Assembly: GCF_039543505.1 (NCBI RefSeq)
Contig: NZ_BAABJW010000002.1
Coordinates: 434,001-498,000, forward strand
DNA length: 64,000 nucleotides
Direction of reading: 5' to 3'
From: Litoribaculum gwangyangense
GTDB taxonomy: Bacteria > Bacteroidota > Bacteroidia > Flavobacteriales > Flavobacteriaceae
Shown here: one piece after another, positions 45,404 through 54,368 of the stretch
Layout of the letters: each line of letters starts with the position of its first letter
Position numbering within the stretch: position 1 is the stretch's first letter
The notes under the pieces: generated by a model
What the model was told of the DNA's origin: nothing
What the model saw: only the letters and a program-made list of their open reading frames with translations
Database searches by the model: none
Program-made: the position numbers and the translations under genes

Positions 45404-45742
45404 TTAATAAACTGATTCTTTTTTGAAATGTTTAGTTAATAAATAGTAAACAACCGCTCGGTATTTATTTCTGTTAGATTTGCCATATTTCTCCATCACT
45501 GCATCTATGCCCTTATCTAAATCTGGTCCGTCTTTCAATCCTAACTTTTTTATTAAGAAATTATTTTTAACTGTAGCCAATTCTGATTCATCAGAACCTG
45601 ACACCGTTGAAGCATCTGCATTGTATATTGATGGTCCACAACCTATAGTTACTTTGGTTAATAAATCCATGTCGGCATTAACACCACATTTTTCTTTTAA
45701 ATCTGCAGCATATTTAGCAATAAGTTCATCTCTTTTACTCAT
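45404..45742 (-). CDS. DUF2853 family protein
   Basis: 112 residues, small soluble and helical. MSKRDELIAKYAADLKEKCG at the start and KYRAVVYYLLTKHF near the end match DUF2853, a conserved family in Bacteroidota and Proteobacteria of unknown function. Flanked by its own terminator (45352-45381). No neighbour gives functional context. Confidence 0.85.
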   Translation of the reverse strand: MSKRDELIAKYAADLKEKCGVNADMDLLTKVTIGCGPSIYNADASTVSGSDESELATVKNNFLIKKLGLKDGPDLDKGIDAVMEKYGKSNRNKYRAVVYYLLTKHFKKESVY

Positions 45743-45839
45743 AATGATTTGTTTTTAAAATTTAATAAAATATTTAGCATTGATAGCAGTCTTAAATATA
45801 ACTAATTTTTAAGAAATTATCGTGTTCGCTTTTTAAAAA

Positions 45840-47600
45840 TTATTTTATAAACTCAAAATACTGTAAAAGTATTTCATCATTTAGCTTTTTAGGAGTAAAA
45901 ATTTCCAATAATTTTGGATGGCTGTCCTCTAAATAAAATGACTTTAAAGCAGATTTTAAAGAATTCGCATCTGAAACACTTTTGTATTTAAAACCAAACA
46001 TTTTGCATAAATATTCAGCAGTATGATGATGGTTGGTTTCAAAAAAGGTATCGAAATTCTCTGTGTTTTTGTGCCCCGGTAAAATCCTAAAAATACCTCC
46101 TCCTTGATTATTGACCACAATAATTCTAAAGTTTTTAGGAATGTAATTATTCCACAAAGCATTACTGTCATATAAAAAACTTAAATCGCCAGTTATGAAT
46201 ACTGTTGGCTTTTTACTCACTACAGCACATCCAATAGCTGTTGAAGTACTACCATCTATTCCACTAGTACCCCTATTACAATAAACATCGAGTGTTTTAT
46301 TTACATTAAACAACTGTGTGTAACGAATGGCAGAACTATTGCCTACTTGCAGTATATAATTATTGGGTATGGTTTTTAAAACTTTATCAAAAACCATAAA
46401 ATCAGAAAATGGTATGGCACTTAAATATTCTTCGTGTTTTTTTAAACGCTTGTTTTTTACTGAATTCCAAATAGCTCTATAATCACTTTTTACATAATGT
46501 GTAATCTTCGTTAAGAACCCCTCAAAAAATTCATTTGGAGTTGTCTCAATATGCTTATTTAAACAGAAAAATGTATCATTGGCTTCCTTTTCATCTATAT
46601 GCCAATGTTGTTTTGGTTTAAATTTCCTTAATAATTGCTTAATCTTTTTCGAAACAATCAATCCTCCAAAAGTTATTAAAATATCAGGTTGTAATTGTTT
46701 CTGTTCGTTTTCTGTTAAAGGTGCAATTATTTGATCTATACTTGGAAAAAAATTATTTTGGTGCAAATTAGAAGTGGTTTCAGTAAACACTATAACACTA
46801 TCATCCACAGCTAACTCATTTAGCCATTTTTTATCAATGGTATCAGGATAGTTTACCCCAACTAAAATCATTTTTTTAGAAGCTTCATTCCAATCCTGTA
46901 AACAATCTTTTAAAATATAATCTTCAATCTCATTGGGTTTTACCGAAACGTCTATAACTTCCGGAGACACACTTAACTTATTTACGGTTTCATAAAGCGG
47001 TTCATCTAGAGGAATATTAATATGAACAGGACCTTTTTTAACTATTGCAAAATTTATGGCGGTATTTATTTCTTCTTCGTTAAAGGTTTGAATGTCTTTT
47101 TGTAAACCTAACAAACGCTCAAATTTATCTTCTAAATTCTTTAAAATTGGTAGCTCTTCATGTACAGGGATATTCTTCTCATCTTTTAAATCCAACTTTA
47201 AATTGGCTGAATATAAAATATGGTTTTCAAATACATTTTTCTGATTGATGGTTTGCCCATCACCAATTCCAATTAAATGCTTAGGTCTATCTGCCGATAA
47301 AACCAACAAAGGGATATGGCTATAAAAAGCCTCGGCCACAGCAGGATAATAATTTAAAAGCGCACTACCTGAAGTACAAACAACTGCAGAAGGTTCTCGT
47401 AATTGTTGCGCTATTCCTAAGGCAAAAAATGCTGCCGAGCGCTCATCAACAATACTATAACATTTAAAATAGGCATCGTTGGTAAAACCTATAGTTAAGG
47501 GAGCATTTCTGCTTCCAGGAGATATAATAATATGTTTTATGTTTTTAGCTTTGCAAAGCTGTATAACAGTTTGTGCTAAAGGTATTTTTGGGTAAGTCAT
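45840..47600 (-). CDS. menD: MenD, SEPHCHC synthase
   Basis: 586 residues. Thiamine-diphosphate enzyme: the N-terminal Pyr domain starts IPLAQTVIQLCKAKNIKHIIISPGSRNAPLTIGF, the C-terminal PP domain contains GDLSFLYDSNALWNN (GDxS...N TPP/Mg motif) and GIDGSTSTAIG. It combines isochorismate with 2-oxoglutarate in menaquinone synthesis. Upstream on the same strand is the isochorismate synthase gene (gap 52 bp). A -7 element (TATTTTTG, 47621-47628) lies 20 bp upstream of its ATG. Confidence 0.96.
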   Translation of the reverse strand: MTYPKIPLAQTVIQLCKAKNIKHIIISPGSRNAPLTIGFTNDAYFKCYSIVDERSAAFFALGIAQQLREPSAVVCTSGSALLNYYPAVAEAFYSHIPLLVLSADRPKHLIGIGDGQTINQKNVFENHILYSANLKLDLKDEKNIPVHEELPILKNLEDKFERLLGLQKDIQTFNEEEINTAINFAIVKKGPVHINIPLDEPLYETVNKLSVSPEVIDVSVKPNEIEDYILKDCLQDWNEASKKMILVGVNYPDTIDKKWLNELAVDDSVIVFTETTSNLHQNNFFPSIDQIIAPLTENEQKQLQPDILITFGGLIVSKKIKQLLRKFKPKQHWHIDEKEANDTFFCLNKHIETTPNEFFEGFLTKITHYVKSDYRAIWNSVKNKRLKKHEEYLSAIPFSDFMVFDKVLKTIPNNYILQVGNSSAIRYTQLFNVNKTLDVYCNRGTSGIDGSTSTAIGCAVVSKKPTVFITGDLSFLYDSNALWNNYIPKNFRIIVVNNQGGGIFRILPGHKNTENFDTFFETNHHHTAEYLCKMFGFKYKSVSDANSLKSALKSFYLEDSHPKLLEIFTPKKLNDEILLQYFEFIK

Positions 47601-47620
47601 GTAAACTTTAAATCTTATTG

Positions 47621-47628
47621 CAAAAATA
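47621..47628 (-). promoter_or_regulatory. -7 element upstream of menD
   Basis: TATTTTTG on the minus strand, matching TAnnTTTG; no good -33. It may give menD an additional promoter. Confidence 0.35.
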
Positions 47629-47652
47629 AGAAATAGGCAACTATTAAGCGAA

Positions 47653-48780
47653 TTACAGCACGTTTTTAATCACTAAAGATTTCGATACTGTCTCTTGCCA
47701 TTCGCTTTCGGGATTAGAACTTTCTGTAATACCACCACCAACATATATAATAGCTTCTTGCTTTTTAATTTGCATACAGCGTAAATTTACATATAATTGG
47801 GTACTTTTTTTAGTCATAGTGTAGGCTCTATTTTCAATATTTCTTCTGCCTAACCGAGATCCAGATGTTGTTTCAAAATTGAGTTCTCCCAAAAAGCCGG
47901 TGTAATATTCACGATCATAGCTTTCATGTTTTATAATGAATTGTTTCGCTTCCAATTGTGGTAAACCACAAACGGCTGGGGTTGGGTGTAATACTTTTAT
48001 TATTTGTTTCAATTGGACATCGGATTTTAAATGAGCAGAAATCATGGTTTTTAAATGCAGTAAATTACCAGCTTTTACGGTTTCAACATCTGATATTTTT
48101 ATATTCTCTACACATGGTTTTAAATTATCTACTATGAAATCAGTAACATATTGTTGCTCTTGTTTTTCCTTATTTTGCCAAACAACGTTTAAAGTTCCTT
48201 TATAATCCTGTGTACCAGCTAATGCCATTATGGAGAACTGTTTGCCTTCAATTTTAAGTAAGGTTTCTGGAGTAGCGCCTAACCACAACCCCACTTTTGG
48301 GTGATACCAACAATATACAAATGCTGACTTGTATCTATTATATAATTTTTTAAAAATTGAAATTGGATAGGAGTTTGAAAGATTGATTTTTTCCTTCCGC
48401 GATAAAACGACCTTTTTTAAGTCTGATGTGTTTATAGTTTCGACACCTTTTTTAATAAGGTTCATATGAAACTCCTTCTCTAAATCTAAAGACTGGCTAT
48501 TCTGTATTCCTGCTTTTTCAGGAATACTTAAATCCATGTCGGTAATTTTTTTTGAAGATAGCTTTTCTGAAACATGTAATGGAATCAGTATGGTTTTTTT
48601 TGATTCATCAAAAGGTGAAAACACAAACCCTTGATCAGTAAAATCTTCAGTGAAAAACAAATCCTCACTACTTTGAAGTAAACAAAAAAACCTATCATCA
48701 TTTGGCTTTCTGTAAACAACAAACGGCAACTTATTACTATGTTGAACTTCAATTCGCTTAAAAAAATCTTCCAATATCAT
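47653..48780 (-). CDS. menF: Isochorismate synthase
   Basis: 375 residues. The chorismate-binding fold is seen in KKVVLSRKEKI (about 125), WLGATPETLLKI (about 170), the HLKTMISAHL and HPTPAVCGLP motifs, YDREYYTGFLGE and RCMQIKKQEAIIYVGGGIT near the end. Converts chorismate to isochorismate, the first committed step of menaquinone synthesis. It is shorter than E. coli MenF (431) at the N-terminus, as in other Bacteroidota. Between the thioesterase gene (3 bp) and menD. Confidence 0.94.
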   Translation of the reverse strand: MILEDFFKRIEVQHSNKLPFVVYRKPNDDRFFCLLQSSEDLFFTEDFTDQGFVFSPFDESKKTILIPLHVSEKLSSKKITDMDLSIPEKAGIQNSQSLDLEKEFHMNLIKKGVETINTSDLKKVVLSRKEKINLSNSYPISIFKKLYNRYKSAFVYCWYHPKVGLWLGATPETLLKIEGKQFSIMALAGTQDYKGTLNVVWQNKEKQEQQYVTDFIVDNLKPCVENIKISDVETVKAGNLLHLKTMISAHLKSDVQLKQIIKVLHPTPAVCGLPQLEAKQFIIKHESYDREYYTGFLGELNFETTSGSRLGRRNIENRAYTMTKKSTQLYVNLRCMQIKKQEAIIYVGGGITESSNPESEWQETVSKSLVIKNVL

Positions 48781-48783
48781 TTG

Positions 48784-49209
48784 TTATTTAGCCCTTGGAA
48801 GTGAGATGGTTGTTAATTTACAAACCGAAATTAGATTATGATTATCATCCGTGACTTTAATTTGAAACAGCTGTGTTGTACGACCTTTATGAATAAATTC
48901 AGCTTTAGCATAAACATTCCCATCACGTACGCTTTTAACATGGTTTGCCGAAATTTCAATACCTCTAACAAAAAACTCTTTGGTATCTAATAATAGTTCG
49001 GCAGCAAAACTACCCGTTGTTTCAGCCAATGCAACTGTAGCACCGCCATGCAACACACCATCGGGTTGATGTACCTTTGATGACACAGGCATTTTTAATA
49101 CTAAAAAGTCGTCACCAAAATCTACAATTTCAATCTGCAAAGTTTCCAGCAAAGTGTTTTTTGCAATCTTATTAAAACGTTCTATGATAACTTCTCTGGA
49201 TAATTTCAT
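48784..49209 (-). CDS. PaaI-family hotdog thioesterase, probable DHNA-CoA thioesterase
   Basis: 141 residues from the ATG at 49209. Another ATG at 49233 is in frame, but a -7 element at 49236-49243 would place it at the transcript start, so the later one is preferred. The hotdog signature HQPDGVLHGGATVALAETTGSFAA and the RDGNVYAKAEFIHKGRTTQLFQIKVTD strand fit the PaaI/YbgC-like family. Position before isochorismate synthase and menD suggests it is the MenI-type enzyme hydrolysing 1,4-dihydroxy-2-naphthoyl-CoA (inference). Confidence 0.88.
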   Translation of the reverse strand: MKLSREVIIERFNKIAKNTLLETLQIEIVDFGDDFLVLKMPVSSKVHQPDGVLHGGATVALAETTGSFAAELLLDTKEFFVRGIEISANHVKSVRDGNVYAKAEFIHKGRTTQLFQIKVTDDNHNLISVCKLTTISLPRAK

Positions 49210-49235
49210 ATAAATATTTATTTTATTAGCCATTA

Positions 49236-49243
49236 CAAAAATA
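49236..49243 (-). promoter_or_regulatory. -7 element of the menaquinone operon
   Basis: TATTTTTG (TAnnTTTG type) on the minus strand, 27 bp before the preferred thioesterase start. No -33 TTG at standard spacing. Confidence 0.4.
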
Positions 49244-49392
49244 CGAAATACTCCTGTAATCCTATTGAAATAATATCATTTCGAGTGATTTCATAAAGTA
49301 AAATAGCATCGAATAATATTACATAATTAGCTCTCGGTAAGTAAAGGAGACTTTGGAATACTCAAACTAACTAAACAGTAAAATTATAGGGA

Positions 49393-50340
49393 TTAACTGA
49401 CTAAACGCTTAATTATTTCTTTAGTTGGTAGAATGGCATTGGTATGTTCTATACTGGGGCCAGCTACCCATACGGTTTTATAAGTCGCTTTAGTTGCTGC
49501 ATTTTTAGTGGCATTCATCCCAATTGAAAAGCGAATCATTTTTACCCACTTTTTAAGCTTTCTATTTTTGTTAAGTATAGATTCAAGCCAAGTTTGTTTT
49601 GTTCCGATTTTTTTTACGTAAGGTGTATTTATGACTGTGCAAGGGGTTCCAGATATACGCTCCGTCATTATAATATCATTGGCTCCATAATCAATGCAGG
49701 CTTGTTTATATTCGTCGGTAACATTGGCTTCGATAGAAGCAATAAAAGGGCTTCCAACGGAAACACCATCGGCTCCATAACTGAGCATTTTATCCAAATC
49801 CCTTTTGCAACCAACACCTCCAGCTGAAATAATTGGAATTGAACAATTAGATTTCAATTCTTTAATCAAAGATTCAGGTGAAATATTCCCTCTGTGCCCA
49901 CCAGCTTGATTGTTAACCGCTATAATAGCATCAGCACCTAAAGTTTCTACCTTTTTTGCAAATTTTAAATCTACAACATCACAGAATACTTTAATACCAA
50001 CCTTATGTGCTTGGTTTATGGTTTCTTCAGGGCTACCCAAAGAAGTTATTATAAAATCACAACCTTCTTCGCAAATCACTCTTAATTGTTCTTTATATTT
50101 TAAGTTTGATTTATTTACGATGAGGTTAAAACCAAAAGACCCACCTTCTACTTTGGAAGCTTTTAGTTCTTTCAAAGCATACCGCAATTCATCCAAAGTT
50201 CGATAATTCAATGCGGGAATACAACCTGCAATACCACCATTCATAGCCTCTTTAACCATTTTTACATTGGAAACCAGAAACATAGGTGCTTGGATGATGG
50301 GATATTTTATATTCAATAGTTGGGTGAGTTTAGTTTCCAT
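49393..50340 (-). CDS. Nitronate monooxygenase-type flavin oxidoreductase
   Basis: 315 residues, TIM barrel with FMN-binding features: PIIQAPMFLVSNVKMVKEAMNGG at the start, GCDFIITSLGSPEE, NNQAGGHRG (about 142-150) and PIISAGGVGCKRDLDKMLSYGADGVSVGSPF (about 170-200). Matches the NAD(P)H-dependent nitronate monooxygenase/2-nitropropane dioxygenase family. The substrate in vivo is unknown. Monocistronic; a -7 element at 50360-50367 lies 20 bp before the ATG. Confidence 0.88.
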   Translation of the reverse strand: METKLTQLLNIKYPIIQAPMFLVSNVKMVKEAMNGGIAGCIPALNYRTLDELRYALKELKASKVEGGSFGFNLIVNKSNLKYKEQLRVICEEGCDFIITSLGSPEETINQAHKVGIKVFCDVVDLKFAKKVETLGADAIIAVNNQAGGHRGNISPESLIKELKSNCSIPIISAGGVGCKRDLDKMLSYGADGVSVGSPFIASIEANVTDEYKQACIDYGANDIIMTERISGTPCTVINTPYVKKIGTKQTWLESILNKNRKLKKWVKMIRFSIGMNATKNAATKATYKTVWVAGPSIEHTNAILPTKEIIKRLVS

Positions 50341-50359
50341 TTATATGAGTTGATTTGAA

Positions 50360-50367
50360 CAAATATA
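50360..50367 (-). promoter_or_regulatory. -7 element of the flavin oxidoreductase gene
   Basis: TATATTTG on the minus strand; no clear -33. Confidence 0.4.
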
Positions 50368-50410
50368 ATAAATTTATTATGCGTGCATAATAAAAAAATT
50401 AATAAAAATA

Positions 50411-50445
50411 TATAAACAAAAACGCAACCAAATTTGGTTGCGTTT
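50411..50445 (-). terminator. Rho-independent terminator of the rhodopsin gene
   Basis: Perfect 13-bp arms AAACGCAACCAAA / TTTGGTTGCGTTT (50420-50445), T run on the minus strand, 25 bp past the stop. Confidence 0.9.
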
Positions 50446-50470
50446 CTTATATAATTAATTTTTCTATTAT

Positions 50471-51199
50471 TTAGGCATTCACATCTTGTTTTTTAACAGC
50501 TAATGAGTAGATTACCAAACCGAAACCAATTTTATTTATGGCGTCTGCAATGTTGTAAGCCACATCAATATTACCAGCAGGGATCATACTATTGTACCAA
50601 CCATCGGTACCCATCATGTAACCTAATGGATAGATAGCCCAACCAACTAGCACAAACCAACACAATATCTTGTGTGCTTTTAACACATCTCCACCAGCAG
50701 CAACTGCCAATTTTTTGGCACTTCCTAACCAAATTTCATAAACGATTACGAAATAAGCCACACCAGAAATAGCACCCCACAAAGCAGCTTGATCTGTAAA
50801 TACAGCTTCTCCGAAATAACCTGTGACTAACATGATAACAGATAACCCTATCATCTTCCACATTAAAGAAGTTTTAGCACCTGCAACTTTTAGAATTAAA
50901 TAAAATTCAACACACATTAATGGAACCGTTAAAATCCAATCTACATATCTAAAGAATGTAGGCGATTCCATGTTTGCAGCCCAATAATCTCTCATGTAGA
51001 AATAATGAACTGCCGCAATGAAAGTAATTAGTCCTGAAACTAATACAGAGGTTCTCCACTTTTTATCGAATTGATTTAAAGATAAAAAGAAAAATGCTGA
51101 TGCAGCCATCATAGCCATGCAGCCAACAAAGAAAGTAAAACCAACATAGTCGGTTGGATCCAGTTTAGACGTAATGTCCAATAATAATAAATTTTTCAT
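50471..51199 (-). CDS. Proteorhodopsin, light-driven proton pump
   Basis: 242 residues, seven transmembrane helices. RYVDWILTVPLMCVEF (84-99) carries the proton acceptor Asp87, Thr91 and donor Glu98 (DTE pattern of outward proton pumps), with Met95 at the spectral tuning position, which predicts green absorption. His65 (VHYFYMRDYW) matches the acceptor-partner histidine, and Lys223 (DAINKIGFG) holds retinal. It generates proton motive force in light. The divergent neighbour is the retinal-producing Blh enzyme, giving a complete photosystem. -7 element TAAATTTG at 51232-51239. Confidence 0.97.
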   Translation of the reverse strand: MKNLLLLDITSKLDPTDYVGFTFFVGCMAMMAASAFFFLSLNQFDKKWRTSVLVSGLITFIAAVHYFYMRDYWAANMESPTFFRYVDWILTVPLMCVEFYLILKVAGAKTSLMWKMIGLSVIMLVTGYFGEAVFTDQAALWGAISGVAYFVIVYEIWLGSAKKLAVAAGGDVLKAHKILCWFVLVGWAIYPLGYMMGTDGWYNSMIPAGNIDVAYNIADAINKIGFGLVIYSLAVKKQDVNA

Positions 51200-51231
51200 A
51201 ACAATTATTTAAATGATTAATTTTGTTTAAT

Positions 51232-51239
51232 CAAATTTA
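51232..51239 (-). promoter_or_regulatory. -7 element of the rhodopsin gene
   Basis: TAAATTTG on the minus strand (TAnnTTTG), about 33 bp before the ATG; the -33 is not at standard spacing. Confidence 0.5.
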
Positions 51240-51285
51240 AAAAAAATTAAACAATTAAATTACTATTTAATCAATTATTTTACTA

Positions 51286-51293
51286 TAATTTTG
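51286..51293 (+). promoter_or_regulatory. -7 element of blh
   Basis: TAATTTTG on the plus strand ends where a GTG-initiated frame would begin (51293), so the true start is more likely the ATG at 51311. Confidence 0.5.
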
Positions 51294-51310
51294 TGAAATA
51301 CTTATTTTCA

Positions 51311-52213
51311 ATGGATAAAATATATAATATCTCAATATTCTTAAGTTTTGTAGGGTTATGGATTACTTCCTACTTAACGGGGACAATTGAAGTTGTTTTG
51401 GGCTTTATTTTAATTTTTTCCTTCGGAATCTTACACGGGTCTAATGATATTTTACTTATAAACACCTTATCAAAATCAAAACAAAAACACAGCTATTTAA
51501 AAGTATTGGCAATATATCTATTAACTATTTTTCTTGCTGTAACAGTTTTTTACTTTATACCATTATTTGCATTATTACTGTTTGTTGCTTTTAGTGCTTT
51601 TCATTTTGGAGAGCAACACATGGAAAATAAAAACCTCAATCTGCATAAATCCATTCTTAATATTTTCTACTTCGTTTATGGACTATTGGTTTTGCAAATT
51701 TTATTCATTTTAAACACAAGTGAAGTTTTAGAAATCATTGAATCAATTGCGAATTATAGTATAACAAAGGGTATTATTGAATTTTCATTCATAAGCACTT
51801 TAGTAGCTTTTTTAATTATTTCAACCTATGTAATGATTTTTTCAAAAACCTATCGTGCTTTATTTTTAAAAGAAATATTTTATCTAGTTATTTTCACAAT
51901 CATATTTAATGTATCCACACTAATTTGGGGTTTTACTATTTACTTTATTTTTTGGCATAGCATTCCTTCCCTATTTGAGCAGGTTTCTTTCATTTATAAA
52001 GAGTTTAACACCAAAACCATTTTAAAGTATTGTATAAAGGCCTTACCTTATTGGATTATGTCATTAATTGGAATTAGTATTGTTTTTTATATTTTAAAAG
52101 ATGACAAAATGTTTTATGCCATTTTCTTTTCTTTTATTGCTGCTGTTACGTTTCCTCATGCCCTAGTTATAAATAAAATGTTTTTACATAAAAAAGCGCA
52201 ATCAAGTAAATGA
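51311..52213 (+). CDS. blh: Blh/Brp beta-carotene 15,15'-dioxygenase
   Basis: 300 residues from the ATG at 51311 (an upstream GTG at 51293 lies inside the promoter). Polytopic membrane protein with the conserved His set of the Brp/Blh family: GILHGSNDILL, SAFHFGEQH, FWHSIPS and TFPHALV. It cleaves beta-carotene to two retinal molecules, supplying the chromophore for the divergent proteorhodopsin. Its stop codon lies inside the bidirectional terminator shared with dnaK. Confidence 0.93.
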   Translation: MDKIYNISIFLSFVGLWITSYLTGTIEVVLGFILIFSFGILHGSNDILLINTLSKSKQKHSYLKVLAIYLLTIFLAVTVFYFIPLFALLLFVAFSAFHFGEQHMENKNLNLHKSILNIFYFVYGLLVLQILFILNTSEVLEIIESIANYSITKGIIEFSFISTLVAFLIISTYVMIFSKTYRALFLKEIFYLVIFTIIFNVSTLIWGFTIYFIFWHSIPSLFEQVSFIYKEFNTKTILKYCIKALPYWIMSLIGISIVFYILKDDKMFYAIFFSFIAAVTFPHALVINKMFLHKKAQSSK

Positions 52214-52224
52214 TTGCGCTTTTT
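52191..52224. terminator. Bidirectional terminator between blh and dnaK
   Basis: AAAAAGCGCAATCA (52191-52204) and TGATTGCGCTTTTT (52211-52224), 6-nt loop; T runs on both strands serve both convergent genes. The blh stop TGA is the base of the right arm. Confidence 0.9.
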
Positions 52225-52242
52225 TAATTAAATAGTTTTCTG

Positions 52243-54150
52243 TTATTTTACCTCTTCGAAATCTACATCTTCTACATCACTGCCTTCTGCTTGACCATTT
52301 TGGGTTGCATCAGGTCCTGGAGCCTCTGCCCCACCTTGTTGAGCTTCAGCTTGGGCTTTGTACATTTCTTCACTGGCTACTTTCCAAGCTTCATTAATTT
52401 TATTTAAAGCTGGCTCTATAACTGCCAAATCTTTAGACTCATAAGCTTTTTTCAATTCTTCTAAGGCTTCTTGAATCGGTTTCTTTTTATCATCAGATAA
52501 CTTATCACCAAACTCTTCCAATTGCTTTTCTGTTTGGAAAATCATAGAATCTGCTTCGTTCAATTTTTGAGCAGTTTCTGCGGCTTTTTTATCGGCCTCG
52601 GCATTAGCTTCAGCATCCGCTTTCATTTTTTGGATTTCTTCTTCAGTCAATCCAGATGAGGCTTCAATTCTGATATCTTGTTTTTTACCAGTCGCTTTAT
52701 CTTCTGCTGATACTTTGATGATACCATTGGCATCAATATCAAAAGTTACTTCAATTTGAGGCGTTCCACGTCGGGCTGGTGGAATACCATCTAAGTGGAA
52801 ACGACCAATAGTTTTATTATCGGCTGCCATAGCTCTTTCTCCTTGTAAAACATGTATTTCTACGGAAGGCTGATTATCTGCAGCTGTTGAGAATACTTGT
52901 GATTTTTTGGTAGGAATTGTTGTATTAGCTTCAATTAATTTAGTAAATACATTACCCATGGTTTCAATACCCAATGATAATGGTGTTACATCCAATAGCA
53001 ATACATCTTTAACATCTCCTGTTAATACACCTCCTTGTATAGCAGCTCCTAGCGATACTACTTCATCTGGATTCACACCTTTACTTGGTGCTTTTCCAAA
53101 GAAATCTTCAACTGCTTTTTGTACTGCAGGAATTCTAGTAGAACCACCTACTAAAATAATTTCATCAATGTCACTTTTACTTAAACCAGCTGCTTTTAAG
53201 GCAGATGAACAAGGCTCAATAGTACGTTTTACCAAATCATCTATTAGTTGTTCAAATTTAGAACGTGTTAAAGTACGTACTAAGTGTTTTGGTCCACTAG
53301 CGGTTGCGGTAATGTAAGGTAAATTGATTTCTGTTTGCGCAGAAGATGACAACTCTATTTTAGCTTTCTCAGCCGCTTCTTTTAAACGTTGCAAAGACAT
53401 AGGATCTTTTCTCAAATCCATACTTTCTTCAGCTTGAAACTCATCTGCCAACCAATTGATGATTTTTTCATCTACATCATCACCACCTAAATGGGTATCA
53501 CCATCAGTTGATAATACTTCAAAAACACCATCACCCAATTCAAGAATGGAAACATCGTGTGTACCACCACCAAAGTCAAAAACCACTATTTTTTGGTCTT
53601 TACCTTTTTTATCTAAACCATAGGCCAACGCCGCGGCAGTAGGCTCATTAATAATTCGCTCTACTTTTAAACCGGCAATTTCACCAGCTTCTTTAGTAGC
53701 TTGACGCTGACTGTCATTAAAATATGCTGGTACAGTGATTACCGCACGAGATACAGAGGTTCCTAAATAATCTTCAGCAGTTTTCTTCATTTTTTGAAGA
53801 ATCATAGCCGATAATTCTTGGGGCGTATATAAACGACCGTCAATATCTACACGTGGGGTATCATTATCACCTTTTACTACCTTATAAGGCACACGCTCTG
53901 CTTCTTTTTTTGATTCAGAATATTTATTACCCATAAAACGTTTAATAGAATAAACCGTTTTTGTTGGGTTAGTTACGGCTTGTCTTTTAGCTGGGTCACC
54001 AACTTTAATTTCGCCTCCTTCAACAAAAGCAATTACAGATGGTGTGGTTCTTTTACCTTCAGCATTAGGAATAACTACCGGCTCATTACCTTCCATTACA
54101 GAAACGCAAGAGTTAGTTGTTCCCAAATCGATTCCAATAATTTTACTCAT
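52243..54150 (-). CDS. dnaK: Chaperone DnaK (Hsp70)
   Basis: 635 residues. N-terminal ATPase IIGIDLGTTNSCVSVMEG, VFDFGGGTHDVSILE and IILVGGSTRIPAVQ; substrate-binding domain with LLLDVTPLSLGIETMG; C-terminal lid and an acidic tail ending DVEDVDFEEVK. Full length. It folds proteins with DnaJ and GrpE, which are not adjacent here. Upstream is an unusual promoter with a perfect 15-bp palindrome next to the -7 element, possibly a heat-shock control site. Confidence 0.98.
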   Translation of the reverse strand: MSKIIGIDLGTTNSCVSVMEGNEPVVIPNAEGKRTTPSVIAFVEGGEIKVGDPAKRQAVTNPTKTVYSIKRFMGNKYSESKKEAERVPYKVVKGDNDTPRVDIDGRLYTPQELSAMILQKMKKTAEDYLGTSVSRAVITVPAYFNDSQRQATKEAGEIAGLKVERIINEPTAAALAYGLDKKGKDQKIVVFDFGGGTHDVSILELGDGVFEVLSTDGDTHLGGDDVDEKIINWLADEFQAEESMDLRKDPMSLQRLKEAAEKAKIELSSSAQTEINLPYITATASGPKHLVRTLTRSKFEQLIDDLVKRTIEPCSSALKAAGLSKSDIDEIILVGGSTRIPAVQKAVEDFFGKAPSKGVNPDEVVSLGAAIQGGVLTGDVKDVLLLDVTPLSLGIETMGNVFTKLIEANTTIPTKKSQVFSTAADNQPSVEIHVLQGERAMAADNKTIGRFHLDGIPPARRGTPQIEVTFDIDANGIIKVSAEDKATGKKQDIRIEASSGLTEEEIQKMKADAEANAEADKKAAETAQKLNEADSMIFQTEKQLEEFGDKLSDDKKKPIQEALEELKKAYESKDLAVIEPALNKINEAWKVASEEMYKAQAEAQQGGAEAPGPDATQNGQAEGSDVEDVDFEEVK

Positions 54151-54221
54151 AATATATTTTTTTATTGTGTTGAATGTTCATTTTATGATTCGGAATACTT
54201 AAGTCAATCTTTATGCCAAGA

Positions 54222-54244
54222 CAAAAATACTGACACAGTGTCAG
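54222..54244 (-). promoter_or_regulatory. dnaK promoter with 15-bp palindrome
   Basis: TATTTTTG (54222-54229, minus) is preceded directly by the palindrome CTGACACAGTGTCAG (54230-54244), 7-bp arms around a central A. Position over the -33/-7 spacer region fits an operator or alternative promoter element. Confidence 0.6.
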
Positions 54245-54337
54245 CTACTAACCAAACCATACGATTTTACTGATAAGTTATTCCAAATGAAAAAGAATTA
54301 GCTGTAGTAAAAAAATCGAAGAACTAAAAAAACAATT

Positions 54338-54345
54338 TATATTTG
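54338..54345 (+). promoter_or_regulatory. -7 element of the serine deaminase gene
   Basis: TATATTTG (TAnnTTTG) 23 bp before the ATG at 54369; no clear -33. Confidence 0.4.
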
Positions 54346-54368
54346 TTTCAAATTACAATTGTATAAAG

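Noticed and set aside
51293..51310. GTG start for blh
   Set aside because: It coincides with the end of the TAATTTTG -7 element; ATG at 51311 is more plausible.
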